64,000 nucleotides of DNA from positions 124,001 to 188,000 of the forward strand of contig JADJPY010000016.1 in the NCBI GenBank assembly GCA_016713005.1. The letters are read 5' to 3'. A program made the translations under genes and the position numbers. Origin of the DNA: Ramlibacter sp. Its GTDB lineage: Bacteria > Pseudomonadota > Gammaproteobacteria > Burkholderiales > Burkholderiaceae_C. Positions 40,169 through 50,633 of this stretch are shown here, piece after piece. Positions within the stretch are counted from its first letter, which is position 1. Every line of letters begins with the position of its first letter. Under the pieces are notes generated by a model. It had not been told where the DNA came from. It worked only from the letters and a program-made list of their open reading frames with translations, and searched no databases.

Positions 40169-42250
40169 TCAGAGCGTGGCTGCGAGCCGCGCCGCCTGGT
40201 CGATGGCCCGCTTGGCGTCCAGCTCACCGGCTTCGAGCGCGCCACCAATCACATGGGGCTTGCGGCCCAGGGCCAGCAACTCGTCGGCCAGCGTGCGCAG
40301 CGGCAGTTGCCCGGCGCACAACACCACCGTGTCGCAGGCAATCCAGGTGGGGTTCTCGCGCTTTTCGCCATGCGTCACCAGCAGGCCTTCGTCGCCAATG
40401 CGCTCATAGTTGACGCCGCCCACCATCTTGACCCGCTTCATCTTCAGCGCGGTGCGGTGGATCCAGCCGGTGGTCTTGCCCAGGCCCTCGCCCAGCTTGC
40501 CGGCCTTGCGCTGCAGCAGCGTCACCTGCCGGGTCGGCGCCTCCACCTGCGGGCCCGCCGGGGCCAGGCCGCCTGGCGCCAGCGCCGGGTCGGTCACGCC
40601 CCATTCGGCCTGCCAGGCGGGCAGGTCCATCGTGGTGGAGTGGCCGTCGCTCGTCAGGAACTCGGCCACGTCAAAACCGATGCCGCCCGCGCCGATCACC
40701 GCCACGCGCTCGCCCACGGCCCTGCGGTGGCGCAGCACGTCGATGTAGCTCAGCACCTTGGGGTGGTCCTGGCCGGGGATCCTGGGGTCGCGCGGGCTCA
40801 CGCCCGTGGCGATCACCACTTCGTCAAAGTCCGTCAACTCACTGGCTGCCACGGTGCGGCCCAGTTGCAGCTGCACACCCGTCACCTCCAGGCGCCGGCG
40901 AAAGTAGCGCAGCATCTCGTGGAACTCTTCCTTGCCCGGGACCACCTTGGCCATGTTGAGCTGGCCGCCAATTTCGTTGGCCGCGTCAAACAGCTGCACC
41001 GCATGCCCGCGTTCGGCCAGCACGGTCGCAGCCGTGAGCCCGGCCGGGCCGGCACCCACCACCGCAATGCGTTTTCTGGGCGCCTGCGCGGCCAGCGGTC
41101 GATACACGAGCTCGGTCTCGTGGCAAGCGCGCGGGTTCACCAGGCAACTGGTCAGGCGGTTCTTGAAGATATGGTCCAGGCAGGCCTGGTTGCAGGCAAT
41201 GCAGGTGTTGATCTGGTCGGCCTGGCCAGCGGCGGCCTTCCTGACGAAGTCGCTGTCGGCCAGCAGCGGCCGCGCCATCGAGATCATGTCGGCGCAGCCG
41301 TCGGCCAGCACCTGCTCGGCCACCTCGGGCGTGTTGATGCGGTTGCTGGTCACCAGCGGCGTGGCAATGCCTGCGGCCGCGAACTCGGCCTTCATCTTCT
41401 GCGTGACCCAGGCAAACGCCGCGCGCGGCACGCTGGTGGCGATGGTGGGCATGCGCGCCTCGTGCCAGCCAATGCCCGTGTTGATGATGCTGGCGCCGCC
41501 CGTGGCCACCGCCTTGCCCAGTGTGACGATCTCCTCCCAGCTGCTGCCCCCGGGCACCAGGTCGATCATCGACAGGCGGTAGATCAGGATGAAGTCCTTG
41601 CCCACCGCCTCGCGCGTGCGGGCCACGATCTCCACCGGCAGGCGCATGCGGTTGGCGTAGCTGCCGCCCCATTCGTCCGTGCGGTGGTTGGTGTAGGCCG
41701 ACAGGAACTGGTTGATGAAGTAGCCCTCGGAGCCCATGATCTCCACGCCGTCGTAGCCCGCCTCGCGCGCCTTGACGGCGCAATTGACAAAGGCGCGGAT
41801 CTGCCGCTCCACCCCGCGGGCCGACAGCTCGAAAGGCGCAAACGGCGAGATCGGGGATTTGAGCCGCGTCGGCGCCACCGCCAGCGGGTGGTAGGCGTAG
41901 CGCCCGGTGTGCAGGATCTGCAGCGCGATCTTGCCGCCCGCGCCGTGCACGGCGTCCGTCACCACCCGGTGGCGGCGCGCCGCGCCCGACGTGGACAGCG
42001 TGCCCGCAAACGGCTTGGCCCAGCCCGCGATGTTGGGCGCAAAACCGCCGGTGACGATCAGGCCCACATCGCCTTCAGCCCGCTCGCGGAAGTACGCCGC
42101 CAGCTTGCTCAGGTCGCGCCCGTCCTCCAGCCCGGTGTGCATGGAACCCATGAGCACGCGGTTCTTGAGTGTGGTGAAACCCAGGTCCAGCGGCGCCAGC
42201 AGGTGCGGGTACAGGGCATGGCCGGGGGAGGTGCGTGCAGGGGCGTTCAT
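40169..42250 (-). CDS. fadH: NADPH-dependent 2,4-dienoyl-CoA reductase
   Basis: A 693-residue iron-sulphur flavoenzyme that reduces 2,4-dienoyl-CoA in unsaturated fatty-acid beta-oxidation. The N-terminal old-yellow-enzyme barrel binds FMN (LGFTTLKNRVLMGSMHTGLE ... ILHTGRYAYHP, EIMGSEGYFINQFLS). The 4Fe-4S cysteines are in CIACNQACLD and CLVNPRAC (about 348-372). A FAD site VVGAGPAGLTAATVLAERGH and an NADPH Rossmann fold VAVIGAGGIGFDVAEFL complete the C-terminal half. Full length. Stand-alone gene. Confidence 0.94.
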   Translation of the reverse strand: MNAPARTSPGHALYPHLLAPLDLGFTTLKNRVLMGSMHTGLEDGRDLSKLAAYFRERAEGDVGLIVTGGFAPNIAGWAKPFAGTLSTSGAARRHRVVTDAVHGAGGKIALQILHTGRYAYHPLAVAPTRLKSPISPFAPFELSARGVERQIRAFVNCAVKAREAGYDGVEIMGSEGYFINQFLSAYTNHRTDEWGGSYANRMRLPVEIVARTREAVGKDFILIYRLSMIDLVPGGSSWEEIVTLGKAVATGGASIINTGIGWHEARMPTIATSVPRAAFAWVTQKMKAEFAAAGIATPLVTSNRINTPEVAEQVLADGCADMISMARPLLADSDFVRKAAAGQADQINTCIACNQACLDHIFKNRLTSCLVNPRACHETELVYRPLAAQAPRKRIAVVGAGPAGLTAATVLAERGHAVQLFDAANEIGGQLNMAKVVPGKEEFHEMLRYFRRRLEVTGVQLQLGRTVAASELTDFDEVVIATGVSPRDPRIPGQDHPKVLSYIDVLRHRRAVGERVAVIGAGGIGFDVAEFLTSDGHSTTMDLPAWQAEWGVTDPALAPGGLAPAGPQVEAPTRQVTLLQRKAGKLGEGLGKTTGWIHRTALKMKRVKMVGGVNYERIGDEGLLVTHGEKRENPTWIACDTVVLCAGQLPLRTLADELLALGRKPHVIGGALEAGELDAKRAIDQAARLAATL

Positions 42251-42361
42251 GGGCGGCGGCAGGTTTGGTGGGTGGCATGATCAGGTCGACGGCATGATAG
42301 GCCGCAGCCCGCCCAAAGGCGATGCACGCGGGCGACACACCCGCAGCTCGACGCGAAACTT

Positions 42362-42425
42362 GCTACACTTTTTATAGCGCATCCTCCAGCACTGGCGGGG
42401 GCAAATGGCCAATTTGGCTTGTAAA
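42362..42425 (+). repeat. Family A repeat, copy 8
   Basis: GCTAC-N7-ATAGC head, GCATCCTCCAGCACTG, then a variant core GCGGGGGCAAATGGCC and CAATTTGGCTTGTAAA tail. It lies in the leader of the glycosyltransferase gene, 41 bp before its start. Confidence 0.8.
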
Positions 42426-42465
42426 CTCGGCCGTGAAAAGTCCAGACTATCAGGGGGAATGGGGC

Positions 42466-43425
42466 ATGAGCAACGCGTCGATGTGGGCGCTGACCAGTTA
42501 CTACAACCCTTTCAAGGGTCAAAGGCGGAGGCGCAACTACAGCATCTTCCGCGCCCACCTTGGCGTGCCGCTGGTGACGGTTGAGTGGGCGCCCGACGGT
42601 CAGTTCGAGCTTGGCCCGGGTGACGCAGACATCCTGGTGCAGGTGGCTGGCGGCGACGTACTCTGGCAAAAGGAGCGGCTGCTCAACATCGGCCTGAACC
42701 ACCTGCCACCGGACTGCACCCATCTGGCGACGCTGGACTGCGACGTGCTCTTTGACCAGCCCGGCTGGGCTGAAGAAGCCATCCGCGTGCTGCAGGCCTC
42801 TTGCGCGGCGCAACTCTTTGATACCGTCAACTACCTGCCCCCGGCGCCGGACACCTGCACCGACCTGGCCACCCTGAGGCAGTTGCCCCCCGAGACCCGG
42901 ACCTGGCCGCTGGCCGCGGCATTGGCCAGGGGCGAGGGTCTGTATTGCACGGGCGAAGGCGGCCCGGTGTTCGGGGCCCCGGCAGGTGCGCTGCGTGTCA
43001 ACGGCAACCCCGGACTGGGCCATGCCTTCCACGCAGACATGATCCGCGAGTTGCAGTTCTACGACGCCAACGTAGTGGGCGGCGCCGACCTGTTGATGCT
43101 CACCGCCCTTTCGGGCCATCTGGAAGAACATCTCAACCGCCGCTGCAGCCCGGCCCACACCGCCCACGCCCAGGCCTGGGCGCGCAAGGCGGGCGCACCG
43201 GGGCGCCACCGCGTGGGCGTGGTGCCGGCCACGCTGTACCACCTGTGGCACGGCACGTTTGCCGATCGCCGATACTCGCAACGCTACGAGATCCTGTCCG
43301 GCCTTGACTACGATCCCGCCCATCATCTGGCGCCGCACGGCGGTGGCGCCTGGAGCTGGTCGGACGCCGCCGGCGAGCTGCCCGCACGCGTGCGGGAGTA
43401 CCTGCAATCCCGCAACGACGCCTGA
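42466..43425 (+). CDS. Glycosyltransferase-like (GT-A fold) protein
   Basis: A 319-residue soluble protein from ATG 42466. The N-terminal SYYNPFKGQRRRRNYSIFRA and a TLDCDVLFDQPGW stretch (about 90-102; the Asp-Cys-Asp is a DxD-type metal/nucleotide-sugar motif) indicate a GT-A glycosyltransferase. VVGGADLLML and YHLWHGTFADRRYSQRYEIL are further conserved-looking blocks; the LWHG motif is typical of these predicted enzymes. The sugar and acceptor are unknown. A methyltransferase gene follows 9 bp downstream, so the pair may decorate a surface glycan. Confidence 0.72.
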   Translation: MSNASMWALTSYYNPFKGQRRRRNYSIFRAHLGVPLVTVEWAPDGQFELGPGDADILVQVAGGDVLWQKERLLNIGLNHLPPDCTHLATLDCDVLFDQPGWAEEAIRVLQASCAAQLFDTVNYLPPAPDTCTDLATLRQLPPETRTWPLAAALARGEGLYCTGEGGPVFGAPAGALRVNGNPGLGHAFHADMIRELQFYDANVVGGADLLMLTALSGHLEEHLNRRCSPAHTAHAQAWARKAGAPGRHRVGVVPATLYHLWHGTFADRRYSQRYEILSGLDYDPAHHLAPHGGGAWSWSDAAGELPARVREYLQSRNDA

Positions 43426-43434
43426 GGGCAACCG

Positions 43435-44166
43435 ATGAAGTCAATTGAACATCTGAACCGTGTGTTCGAGCATCCCGAACTGATGGTCATGGGCCACGCC
43501 CAGTCGGCGGCCGACCACAACCTTGGCCTGGGCTGGCTGTATTACGCCCAGGTGCGCGTCACCCGGCCGCAGACGGTGGTCTGCATCGGTTCCTGGCGCG
43601 GCTTCGTGCCCATCGTGCTGGGCCGCGCGCTGGCCGACAACGCCGACGGCGGGCACCTGCACTTCATCGACCCGTCGATGGTGGATGACTTCTGGGCCGA
43701 CCCGCAGCGCACCCAGGCCTGGTTTGCCGGATTCGGCGTGGACCACGTCACACACCACCTCATGACCACCCAGGCCTTCGTGCAGTCCGACGCGTACCGC
43801 GCGCTGGGCCCGGTGGGGCTGCTGTTTGTGGACGGCATGCACACGGCGGAACAGGCGCGCTACGACTTTGAGGCGTTTGAAGCCCTGCTGGCCGACGACG
43901 CCAGCGTGTTTTTCCACGACAGCGTGCGCCGCCTGCGCTCTCCCATTTACGGAAAAGACAAGGTCTACGAGCACTCGGTCGTGGACTACATCCATGCGCT
44001 GCGGCAGGACCCCCGCTACCAGCTCATGGACTACGCGCACGGCTCGGGTGTCACGCTGCTGCGCCGCGCGCCGCCGCCGCCGCCCACGGAGGTCACGCTG
44101 ACCAAGTCGGCCATGGCGGGCGGCGCTGCTACCCCCGCGCCCCCGCCCGCACCAGCCCCGGCGTGA
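43435..44166 (+). CDS. Class I SAM-dependent methyltransferase
   Basis: A 243-residue methyltransferase. VVCIGSWRGFVPIVLGRALA (about 48-67) is the SAM-binding GxG-like loop, FIDPSMVDDF carries the ribose-binding acid, and LLFVDGMHTAEQARYDFEAF and SVFFHDSVRR resemble Methyltransf_24-type enzymes. The last ~35 residues are a low-complexity Pro/Ala tail (PPPPPTEVTL, then APPPAPAPA), part of which lies over the 3' end of the convergent GlxA gene. It is probably co-transcribed with the glycosyltransferase. Confidence 0.82.
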   Translation: MKSIEHLNRVFEHPELMVMGHAQSAADHNLGLGWLYYAQVRVTRPQTVVCIGSWRGFVPIVLGRALADNADGGHLHFIDPSMVDDFWADPQRTQAWFAGFGVDHVTHHLMTTQAFVQSDAYRALGPVGLLFVDGMHTAEQARYDFEAFEALLADDASVFFHDSVRRLRSPIYGKDKVYEHSVVDYIHALRQDPRYQLMDYAHGSGVTLLRRAPPPPPTEVTLTKSAMAGGAATPAPPPAPAPA

Positions 44167-45112
44167 CGCCGCGCTCGCGCAGCATCAGGCGGCGCAGCAT
44201 GGAGGCGTCGGCGTAGCCCACGCGCGCGGCGATCTCGTCCAGCGGGCCGGCGCCCGTCTCCAGCAGCAGCACGGCCTGCTCCACCCGCAGCCGCTGGATG
44301 TAGCGGATGGGCGACTGCCCCACCGCCGCGGCAAAGTGGCGCGACACGGTGCGCGGCGTCATGTGCAGCGCGGCGGCCAGCGCGTCCAGCGTGATCGGGC
44401 CGGCCAGATGCTGGCGGATCCAGCGGTCGGCGCGCTGCATCACCGGTGTCTGCTGCGCCAGGTGGGCTGAGATGGCGTAGCGCGCCTGCGAGAGCCGCCG
44501 GTCCAGCAGCAGGTAGCGCGCGCACTCGCGCGCCAGCGCGGCCGAGCCATGGCGCGCCACCAGGGCCAGCATCAGGTCGGCCTGCCCCAGCGCGGCACCC
44601 GCAGAGGTGACGGGGCCGTCCTCCACCACCATGCGGTCCATGTCCACATCGGTGCCGGGGAAGCGCTCGCGAAAACACGGCGCCAGCCACCAGGTGGTGG
44701 TGGCGCAGCGGCCCTGCAGCAAGCCGGCCTCGCCCAGCAGGAATGTGCCCACGCAGCCCGCGGCCATCTGCGCGCCCGCGTCCGCCCGGGCGGCCAGCCA
44801 GCGCACCGCGCGCCGCGTGGCGGGTTGCGCCACCCAGGCCAGCACCTCGGGCGCAGTGACGTGGTTGACGCCAGGGACGATGACCAGGCCGCCGGGCGCA
44901 AGTGACGCCGGTGGCAGCGGCAGCACAGGCCCAACTTCGAGCCCCGTGCCCGTGGGCACGCGGCGCCCGCCGGGGCCCACCAGCGTGGCGTCAAACACGG
45001 CCGAGCCGCCGCGCAGCGCCTGCAGCCGGTTGGCCGCGGCCATCACGTCCAGCGTGATGCCCAGGCTGGTGTCCAGCACGCCGGGCATCACCAGCACCTG
45101 TGTCTTGATCAT
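44129..45112 (-). CDS. GlxA family AraC-type transcriptional regulator
   Basis: A 327-residue regulator. The DJ-1/PfpI-like N-terminal domain (about 1-170) has VLVMPGVLDTSLGITLDV and MAAGCVGTFLLGEAGLL, a cysteine in the nucleophile-elbow position. The C-terminal AraC domain has two helix-turn-helix motifs (ITLDALAAALHMTPRTVSRH and LDEIAARVGYADASMLRRLM). It is likely a ligand-responsive activator. It overlaps the convergent methyltransferase ORF by 38 bp and is divergent from the MAPEG gene. Confidence 0.9.
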   Translation of the reverse strand: MIKTQVLVMPGVLDTSLGITLDVMAAANRLQALRGGSAVFDATLVGPGGRRVPTGTGLEVGPVLPLPPASLAPGGLVIVPGVNHVTAPEVLAWVAQPATRRAVRWLAARADAGAQMAAGCVGTFLLGEAGLLQGRCATTTWWLAPCFRERFPGTDVDMDRMVVEDGPVTSAGAALGQADLMLALVARHGSAALARECARYLLLDRRLSQARYAISAHLAQQTPVMQRADRWIRQHLAGPITLDALAAALHMTPRTVSRHFAAAVGQSPIRYIQRLRVEQAVLLLETGAGPLDEIAARVGYADASMLRRLMLRERGVTPGLVRAGARG

Positions 45113-45217
45113 GTCCGGATTGTCTCATTTATTGTCAATCCAGACACTGTCCAACACGACAGCCAATGCCCAGAATCCGGGCTTCTTCAACCCCTGGCCC
45201 TCACCGGCCCACACCCC

Positions 45218-45646
45218 ATGCTTGCCCAAACCGCCCCACACACCCTGCTGGCCCTGCTGATCTATGGCAGCTGGACACTGCTGCTCGTTGCCTCCATCGC
45301 GGCCCTGCGCTGGCACGCCATCCGCTACAAGGGCTTCCGCGTCAACCAGTTCAAGGTGACCGGCGAAGACGTGTCGGCGTTTTCTGCCCGGCTGTGCCGC
45401 GCCCACGCCAACTGCTACGAGAACCTGGGCGTCTTCACCGCCATCGCCGGCGTGGCGCTGCTGTCGGGCCAGGCCGCCGTTACCGAGCCTCTGGCCCTGT
45501 GGGCCGTGGCCGCGCGGCTGGCGCAATCGGGCGTGCACCTGTGCTCCACGCGGTCACGCTGGGTGCTGGTGCGCTTCAGCTTCCTGGCGGCGCAGATCAT
45601 CATCCTGGGCAGCTGGGCGGTGCAGATCGCGCTACAACTTTTATAG
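45218..45646 (+). CDS. MAPEG family membrane protein
   Basis: A 142-residue protein with four membrane helices, the usual size and topology of MAPEG (eicosanoid and glutathione metabolism) proteins. RYKGFRVNQFKVTGEDVSAF, ARLCRAHANCYENLGVFTAI (with the conserved Arg-x-x-x-Asn-x-x-Glu) and the late ALWAVAARLAQSGVHL fit the family. Function of bacterial members is mostly unknown. The final residues LQLL and TAG stop are contributed by family A copy 9. Confidence 0.85.
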   Translation: MLAQTAPHTLLALLIYGSWTLLLVASIAALRWHAIRYKGFRVNQFKVTGEDVSAFSARLCRAHANCYENLGVFTAIAGVALLSGQAAVTEPLALWAVAARLAQSGVHLCSTRSRWVLVRFSFLAAQIIILGSWAVQIALQLL

Positions 45647-45696
45647 CGGACTATCCAATACTGGCGGGGGCTGGAGGCCGATTTCGCCTGTGAAAA
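45631..45696 (+). repeat. Family A repeat, copy 9
   Basis: GCTAC-N7-ATAGC head, GGACTATCCAATACTG, core GCGGGGGCTGGAGGCC, tail GATTTCGCCTGTGAAAA. It supplies the stop of the MAPEG gene. Confidence 0.9.
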
Positions 45697-45732
45697 GGCT
45701 GGCTCGGCACCTGGGCGGCCAAGCCTGCCGCC

Positions 45733-46104
45733 CTACCCGCCCGAGCGCTTGACGCGGTAGCCCTGCGCGGCCAGCAGGGCCATGACGCGCTCCACGTGGT
45801 CGCCCTGCACCTCCACCACGCCGTCCTTGACGGTGCCGCCTGAGCCGCAGGCCGCCTTGAGCTGCTTGCCCAACGCGGCCAGCGCGGTGGCGTCCAGCGG
45901 CAGGCCGCGCACCAGCGTCACCGCCTTGCCGCCGCGGCCCTTGACCTCGCGCTGCACCCGCACCACGCCGTCGCCCGCCGGCACGGGTGCAGCCGCCTTG
46001 CAGGTGCATTGCGCCACCGGCTGGCGGCAGCCGGGGCACATGCGGCCCGCGTCGGTGGAGTAGACCAGCCCGCCCAGGGAAGAAAGACCTTTCATGTCGG
46101 GCAT
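45733..46104 (-). CDS. SUI1/YciH family translation factor-like protein
   Basis: A 123-residue protein. The N-terminus carries MCPGCRQPVAQCTC, a zinc-ribbon-like cysteine set, and the C-terminal SUI1/eIF1 fold has RVQREVKGRGGKAVTLVRGL, LKAACGSGGTVKDGVVEVQG and HVERVMALLAAQGY. This is the YciH architecture; E. coli YciH can inhibit or proofread initiation under stress. The start could be ATG 46104 or 46095. It is divergent from katG. Confidence 0.92.
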   Translation of the reverse strand: MPDMKGLSSLGGLVYSTDAGRMCPGCRQPVAQCTCKAAAPVPAGDGVVRVQREVKGRGGKAVTLVRGLPLDATALAALGKQLKAACGSGGTVKDGVVEVQGDHVERVMALLAAQGYRVKRSGG

Positions 46105-46270
46105 TGTGGCAAACCGCCCTTGCGCAGCCCCCGCGGCGCATGATGGGTCAGGCGGGCCCGTCGCGGCCCGCTATCGCCTCCATTGATAAATCCGACTGGC
46201 TATGCCGGGGCCGGGAAACTACAGTCATGGGCATCGTCAATCGACAACGAGTTATCAATAGGAGTACGCT

Positions 46271-48469
<2,199 letters not shown>

Positions 48470-48581
48470 CGGCAAGCGCGGGTTGCCAACCCCTGTCAAT
48501 ATGGGGGCTGGCGCCAGGGCTTAGCCGGCTCAACGTGCCAAACCTGTACCCATCCAACAACAGACCCGAAAGAGACACACG

Positions 48582-49265
48582 ATGCGCAAACTGACCACCC
48601 TTGCCCTTGCCACCGCCGCTGCGGCGCTGCTGGCAGGCTGCAGCAGCACCCCCATGTCCGAGCCCACCGGCCCCATGAGCTTCTTTATCAGCAGCACCGG
48701 CAGCGGCAAAGGCGCCGACCTGGGCGGCCTGGCGGGCGCCGATGCCCTGTGCCAGCGCCTGGCGGCCAGCGCCGGTGCCGGTGCCAAGACCTGGCGTGCC
48801 TACCTGAGCACGCCCGGTACCTTCCCCGGCGCCAACACGCCCGGCGTGCCCGGCGTCAACGCCCGCGACCGCATCGGCAACGGCCCCTGGTTCAATGCCA
48901 AGGGCAAGCTGATCGCCCGCGATGTGGCCCACCTGCATAACGGCAACAACATCAGCAAGGAAAACGCGCTGGACGAAAAGGGCAACATCATCAAGGGCCG
49001 TGGCGACACCCCCAACGAGCACGACATCCTGACGGGCAGCCGCGCCGACGGCACCGCCTTTGCCCCGCAGACGGATACGACCTGCAAGAGCTGGACGAGC
49101 AGCACCGACGGCTCGGCCATCGTTGGCCACCACGACCGCATCGGTCCGCTGCCCGACAACTGGGCCAAGAGCTGGAACTTCAGCCACCAGTCCGCCGGCT
49201 GCAGCCAGCAGGCGTTGGTGGCCACGGGCGGCGCAGGCCGGCTGTATTGCTTTGCCACCAACTGA
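48582..49265 (+). CDS. Lipoprotein with lectin/endostatin-like domain
   Basis: A 227-residue lipoprotein: ATAAAALLAGCSSTP gives a lipobox LLAGC (Cys about 20). The mature domain has GGLAGADALCQRLAASAGA and KTWRAYLSTPG, then CKSWTSSTDGSAIVGHHDR and GCSQQALVATGGAGRLYCFA. The GAD-x-x-C pattern and paired cysteines resemble C-type-lectin/endostatin-like domains (DUF1554 type). The role is probably binding at the outer membrane, but the ligand is unknown. A strong terminator follows. Confidence 0.78.
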   Translation: MRKLTTLALATAAAALLAGCSSTPMSEPTGPMSFFISSTGSGKGADLGGLAGADALCQRLAASAGAGAKTWRAYLSTPGTFPGANTPGVPGVNARDRIGNGPWFNAKGKLIARDVAHLHNGNNISKENALDEKGNIIKGRGDTPNEHDILTGSRADGTAFAPQTDTTCKSWTSSTDGSAIVGHHDRIGPLPDNWAKSWNFSHQSAGCSQQALVATGGAGRLYCFATN

Positions 49266-49285
49266 GCGGCCAACCGGCCATGAGA

Positions 49286-49312
49286 AAAGCCCGCGTCACG
49301 CGGGCTTTTTTT
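49286..49312 (+). terminator. Intrinsic terminator after lectin-like lipoprotein gene
   Basis: Stem AAAGCCCGCG / CGCGGGCTTT with a TCA loop, followed by a run of seven T. Confidence 0.93.
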
Positions 49313-49341
49313 ATGGGGTTGCCGGGGCCGAGGCCAGTTTT

Positions 49342-49408
49342 GCTATCAGTTTTATAGCGGGTCAGCCAATATCCACGGGGGCTGGAGGCCGATTTGCCAC
49401 TAAAAATC
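49342..49408 (+). repeat. Family A repeat, copy 10 (best consensus match)
   Basis: GCTAT-N7-ATAGC head, GGGTCAGCCAATATCC, core ACGGGGGCTGGAGGCC, tail GATTTGCCACTAAAAATC. It lies in the gap between the terminator and the DUF4389 gene. Confidence 0.92.
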
Positions 49409-49480
49409 GCCGTGCACCCCCAAAACGCAGACCCCAAAGGCGCAAGATGGTGCTTTCACCCCACACAGAAAGCACGCCAC

Positions 49481-49759
49481 ATGACCAACCCCGCCTACCC
49501 CATTGCCGTGCAACGCAGCCTGTGGGTGCGCGTGCTGCAGATGATCCTGCTGGCCATTGCCTTCCAGATCGCCGTGACCGTGCTGGGCGCGGTGGCGCTG
49601 GTGCAACTGGCGTTGGCCATCTTTGGCGGCGGCAGCAATGCGCGGCTGCGCCACTTTGGCCGCAGCCTGGGCCGCTACCTGGCCCAGATCACCGACTTTG
49701 AGACCTTCGCCACTGAAGATCTGCCCTTCCCGTTTGCGGAGTGGCCGGCGGGGGACTGA
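49481..49759 (+). CDS. DUF4389 domain membrane protein
   Basis: A 92-residue protein from ATG 49481. RSLWVRVLQMILLAIAFQIA and VTVLGAVALVQLALAIFGGG form two membrane helices, followed by SNARLRHFGRSLGRYLAQIT, the DUF4389 signature, and FPFAEWP at the end. Function is unknown. The longer ORF to 49394 runs into the family A repeat and is less likely. Confidence 0.82.
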   Translation: MTNPAYPIAVQRSLWVRVLQMILLAIAFQIAVTVLGAVALVQLALAIFGGGSNARLRHFGRSLGRYLAQITDFETFATEDLPFPFAEWPAGD

Positions 49760-49798
49760 GCGGCGCGGCCGGTAGCCGAGCCGCCCTATCTGCGCTAA

Positions 49799-49820
49799 AC
49801 TAGTCAGAACACTAGTCAGA
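49799..49820 (+). promoter_or_regulatory. Direct-repeat operator upstream of a toxin-antitoxin module
   Basis: ACTAGTCAGA occurs twice (49799-49808 and 49811-49820), 12 bp apart, directly before the antitoxin ribosome-binding site GGAGG. TAAACT at 49796-49801 overlaps it and may be the -10. It is a probable autoregulatory operator. Confidence 0.7.
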
Positions 49821-49833
49821 ATGGAGGCGCACC

Positions 49834-50091
49834 ATGCAACAGTGGCCTGTTCAAGACGCCAAGGCGCGTTTCAGTGAGTTTCTGGAAACCTGCCTCGCGC
49901 AGGGCCCGCAGATGGTGACCAAGCGCGGGGCGGAGGCCGCCGTGCTGGTGCCAGCGGATGAATGGCGCCGCCTGCAGTCGGCCGCCCGTCCTTCGCTCAA
50001 GCAATTGCTGCTGGCCGACGAGGCGCGCGCAGAGTTCACCCTGCCCGCACGCGGCCGTGCCCGGCGGCGCCCATCTGTGGCGGCCAGCTGA
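49834..50091 (+). CDS. Phd/YefM-type antitoxin
   Basis: An 85-residue antitoxin. QWPVQDAKARFSEFLETCL at the start and QMVTKRGAEAAVLVPADEW are the Phd/YefM DNA-binding fold; the C-terminal LLADEARAEFTLPARGRARR is the flexible toxin-neutralising tail. It lies 17 bp before the PIN toxin gene. The repeated ACTAGTCAGA upstream should be its operator. Confidence 0.92.
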   Translation: MQQWPVQDAKARFSEFLETCLAQGPQMVTKRGAEAAVLVPADEWRRLQSAARPSLKQLLLADEARAEFTLPARGRARRRPSVAAS

Positions 50092-50108
50092 CTCCGCGTT
50101 GACCCTGC

Positions 50109-50513
50109 ATGTACCTGCTGGACACCAACGTCGTATCCGAGCTGCGCAAACCGCGCCCGCACGGCGCAGTACTGGCGTGGCTGCAAGCACGCGACGACTC
50201 GGAGCTGCATCTGTCCGCCGTGACGATTGGCGAGATCCAGGCCGGCATCGAGCTGACGCGCCAGCAAGACACCGCCAAGGCGCAAGAGATTGAAGCCTGG
50301 CTGGAACAAGTGGCCACCACCTGGAACGTGCTGCCCATGGACGCGCCGGCATTCCGCGCCTGGGCGCGGTTGATGCACAGACGATCAGACACCGTGACCG
50401 AAGACGCCATGATCGCCGCCACCGCCCAGGTGCACGGCCTGACGGTGGTGACCCGCAATGTGGCTGACTTCAAGCCTTTTGGTGTGCCGCTGCTGAACCC
50501 GTTTGAGGCTTGA
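50109..50513 (+). CDS. VapC-type PIN-domain toxin
   Basis: A 134-residue endoribonuclease toxin. The acidic residues are in YLLDTNVVSELRK (Asp about 5), VTIGEIQAGI (Glu), EDAMIAATAQ (Asp) and a final VVTRNVADF. Full length. It would cleave RNA when the adjacent antitoxin is lost. GC and codon use are like the region. A family A repeat begins 15 bp after the stop. Confidence 0.93.
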   Translation: MYLLDTNVVSELRKPRPHGAVLAWLQARDDSELHLSAVTIGEIQAGIELTRQQDTAKAQEIEAWLEQVATTWNVLPMDAPAFRAWARLMHRRSDTVTEDAMIAATAQVHGLTVVTRNVADFKPFGVPLLNPFEA

Positions 50514-50528
50514 AAGCAAGCGGGGTTT

Positions 50529-50587
50529 GCTATTATTTTTGTAGTGGGTTAGCGAGTATTCGCGGGGGGCTATAGCCCAATTCGATA
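50529..50587 (+). repeat. Family A repeat, copy 11 (degenerate)
   Basis: GCTAT-N7-GTAGT head, GGGTTAGCGAGTATTC, then GCGGGGGGCTATAGCCCAAT. The core is diverged. It follows the VapC gene. Confidence 0.75.
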
Positions 50588-50633
50588 TCCAAACGTTCCG
50601 CAGCTTGAAATTGCATTCAATTTTCACGCTGCT

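Noticed and set aside
40253..42280. Long plus-strand ORF opposite fadH
   Set aside because: Antisense shadow. The minus strand carries intact flavin, iron-sulphur and NADPH motifs; the plus-strand product is low-complexity.
46165..46205. Possible OxyR site upstream of katG (CTAT-N7-ATTG-N7)
   Set aside because: Only part of the ATAG-N7-CTAT repeating pattern is present, so I could not support a binding site.
48480..48530. CAATATGGGGGCTGGCGCCAG resembling the family A core
   Set aside because: It lacks the GCTAY/ATAGC head, and the match is too short to call.
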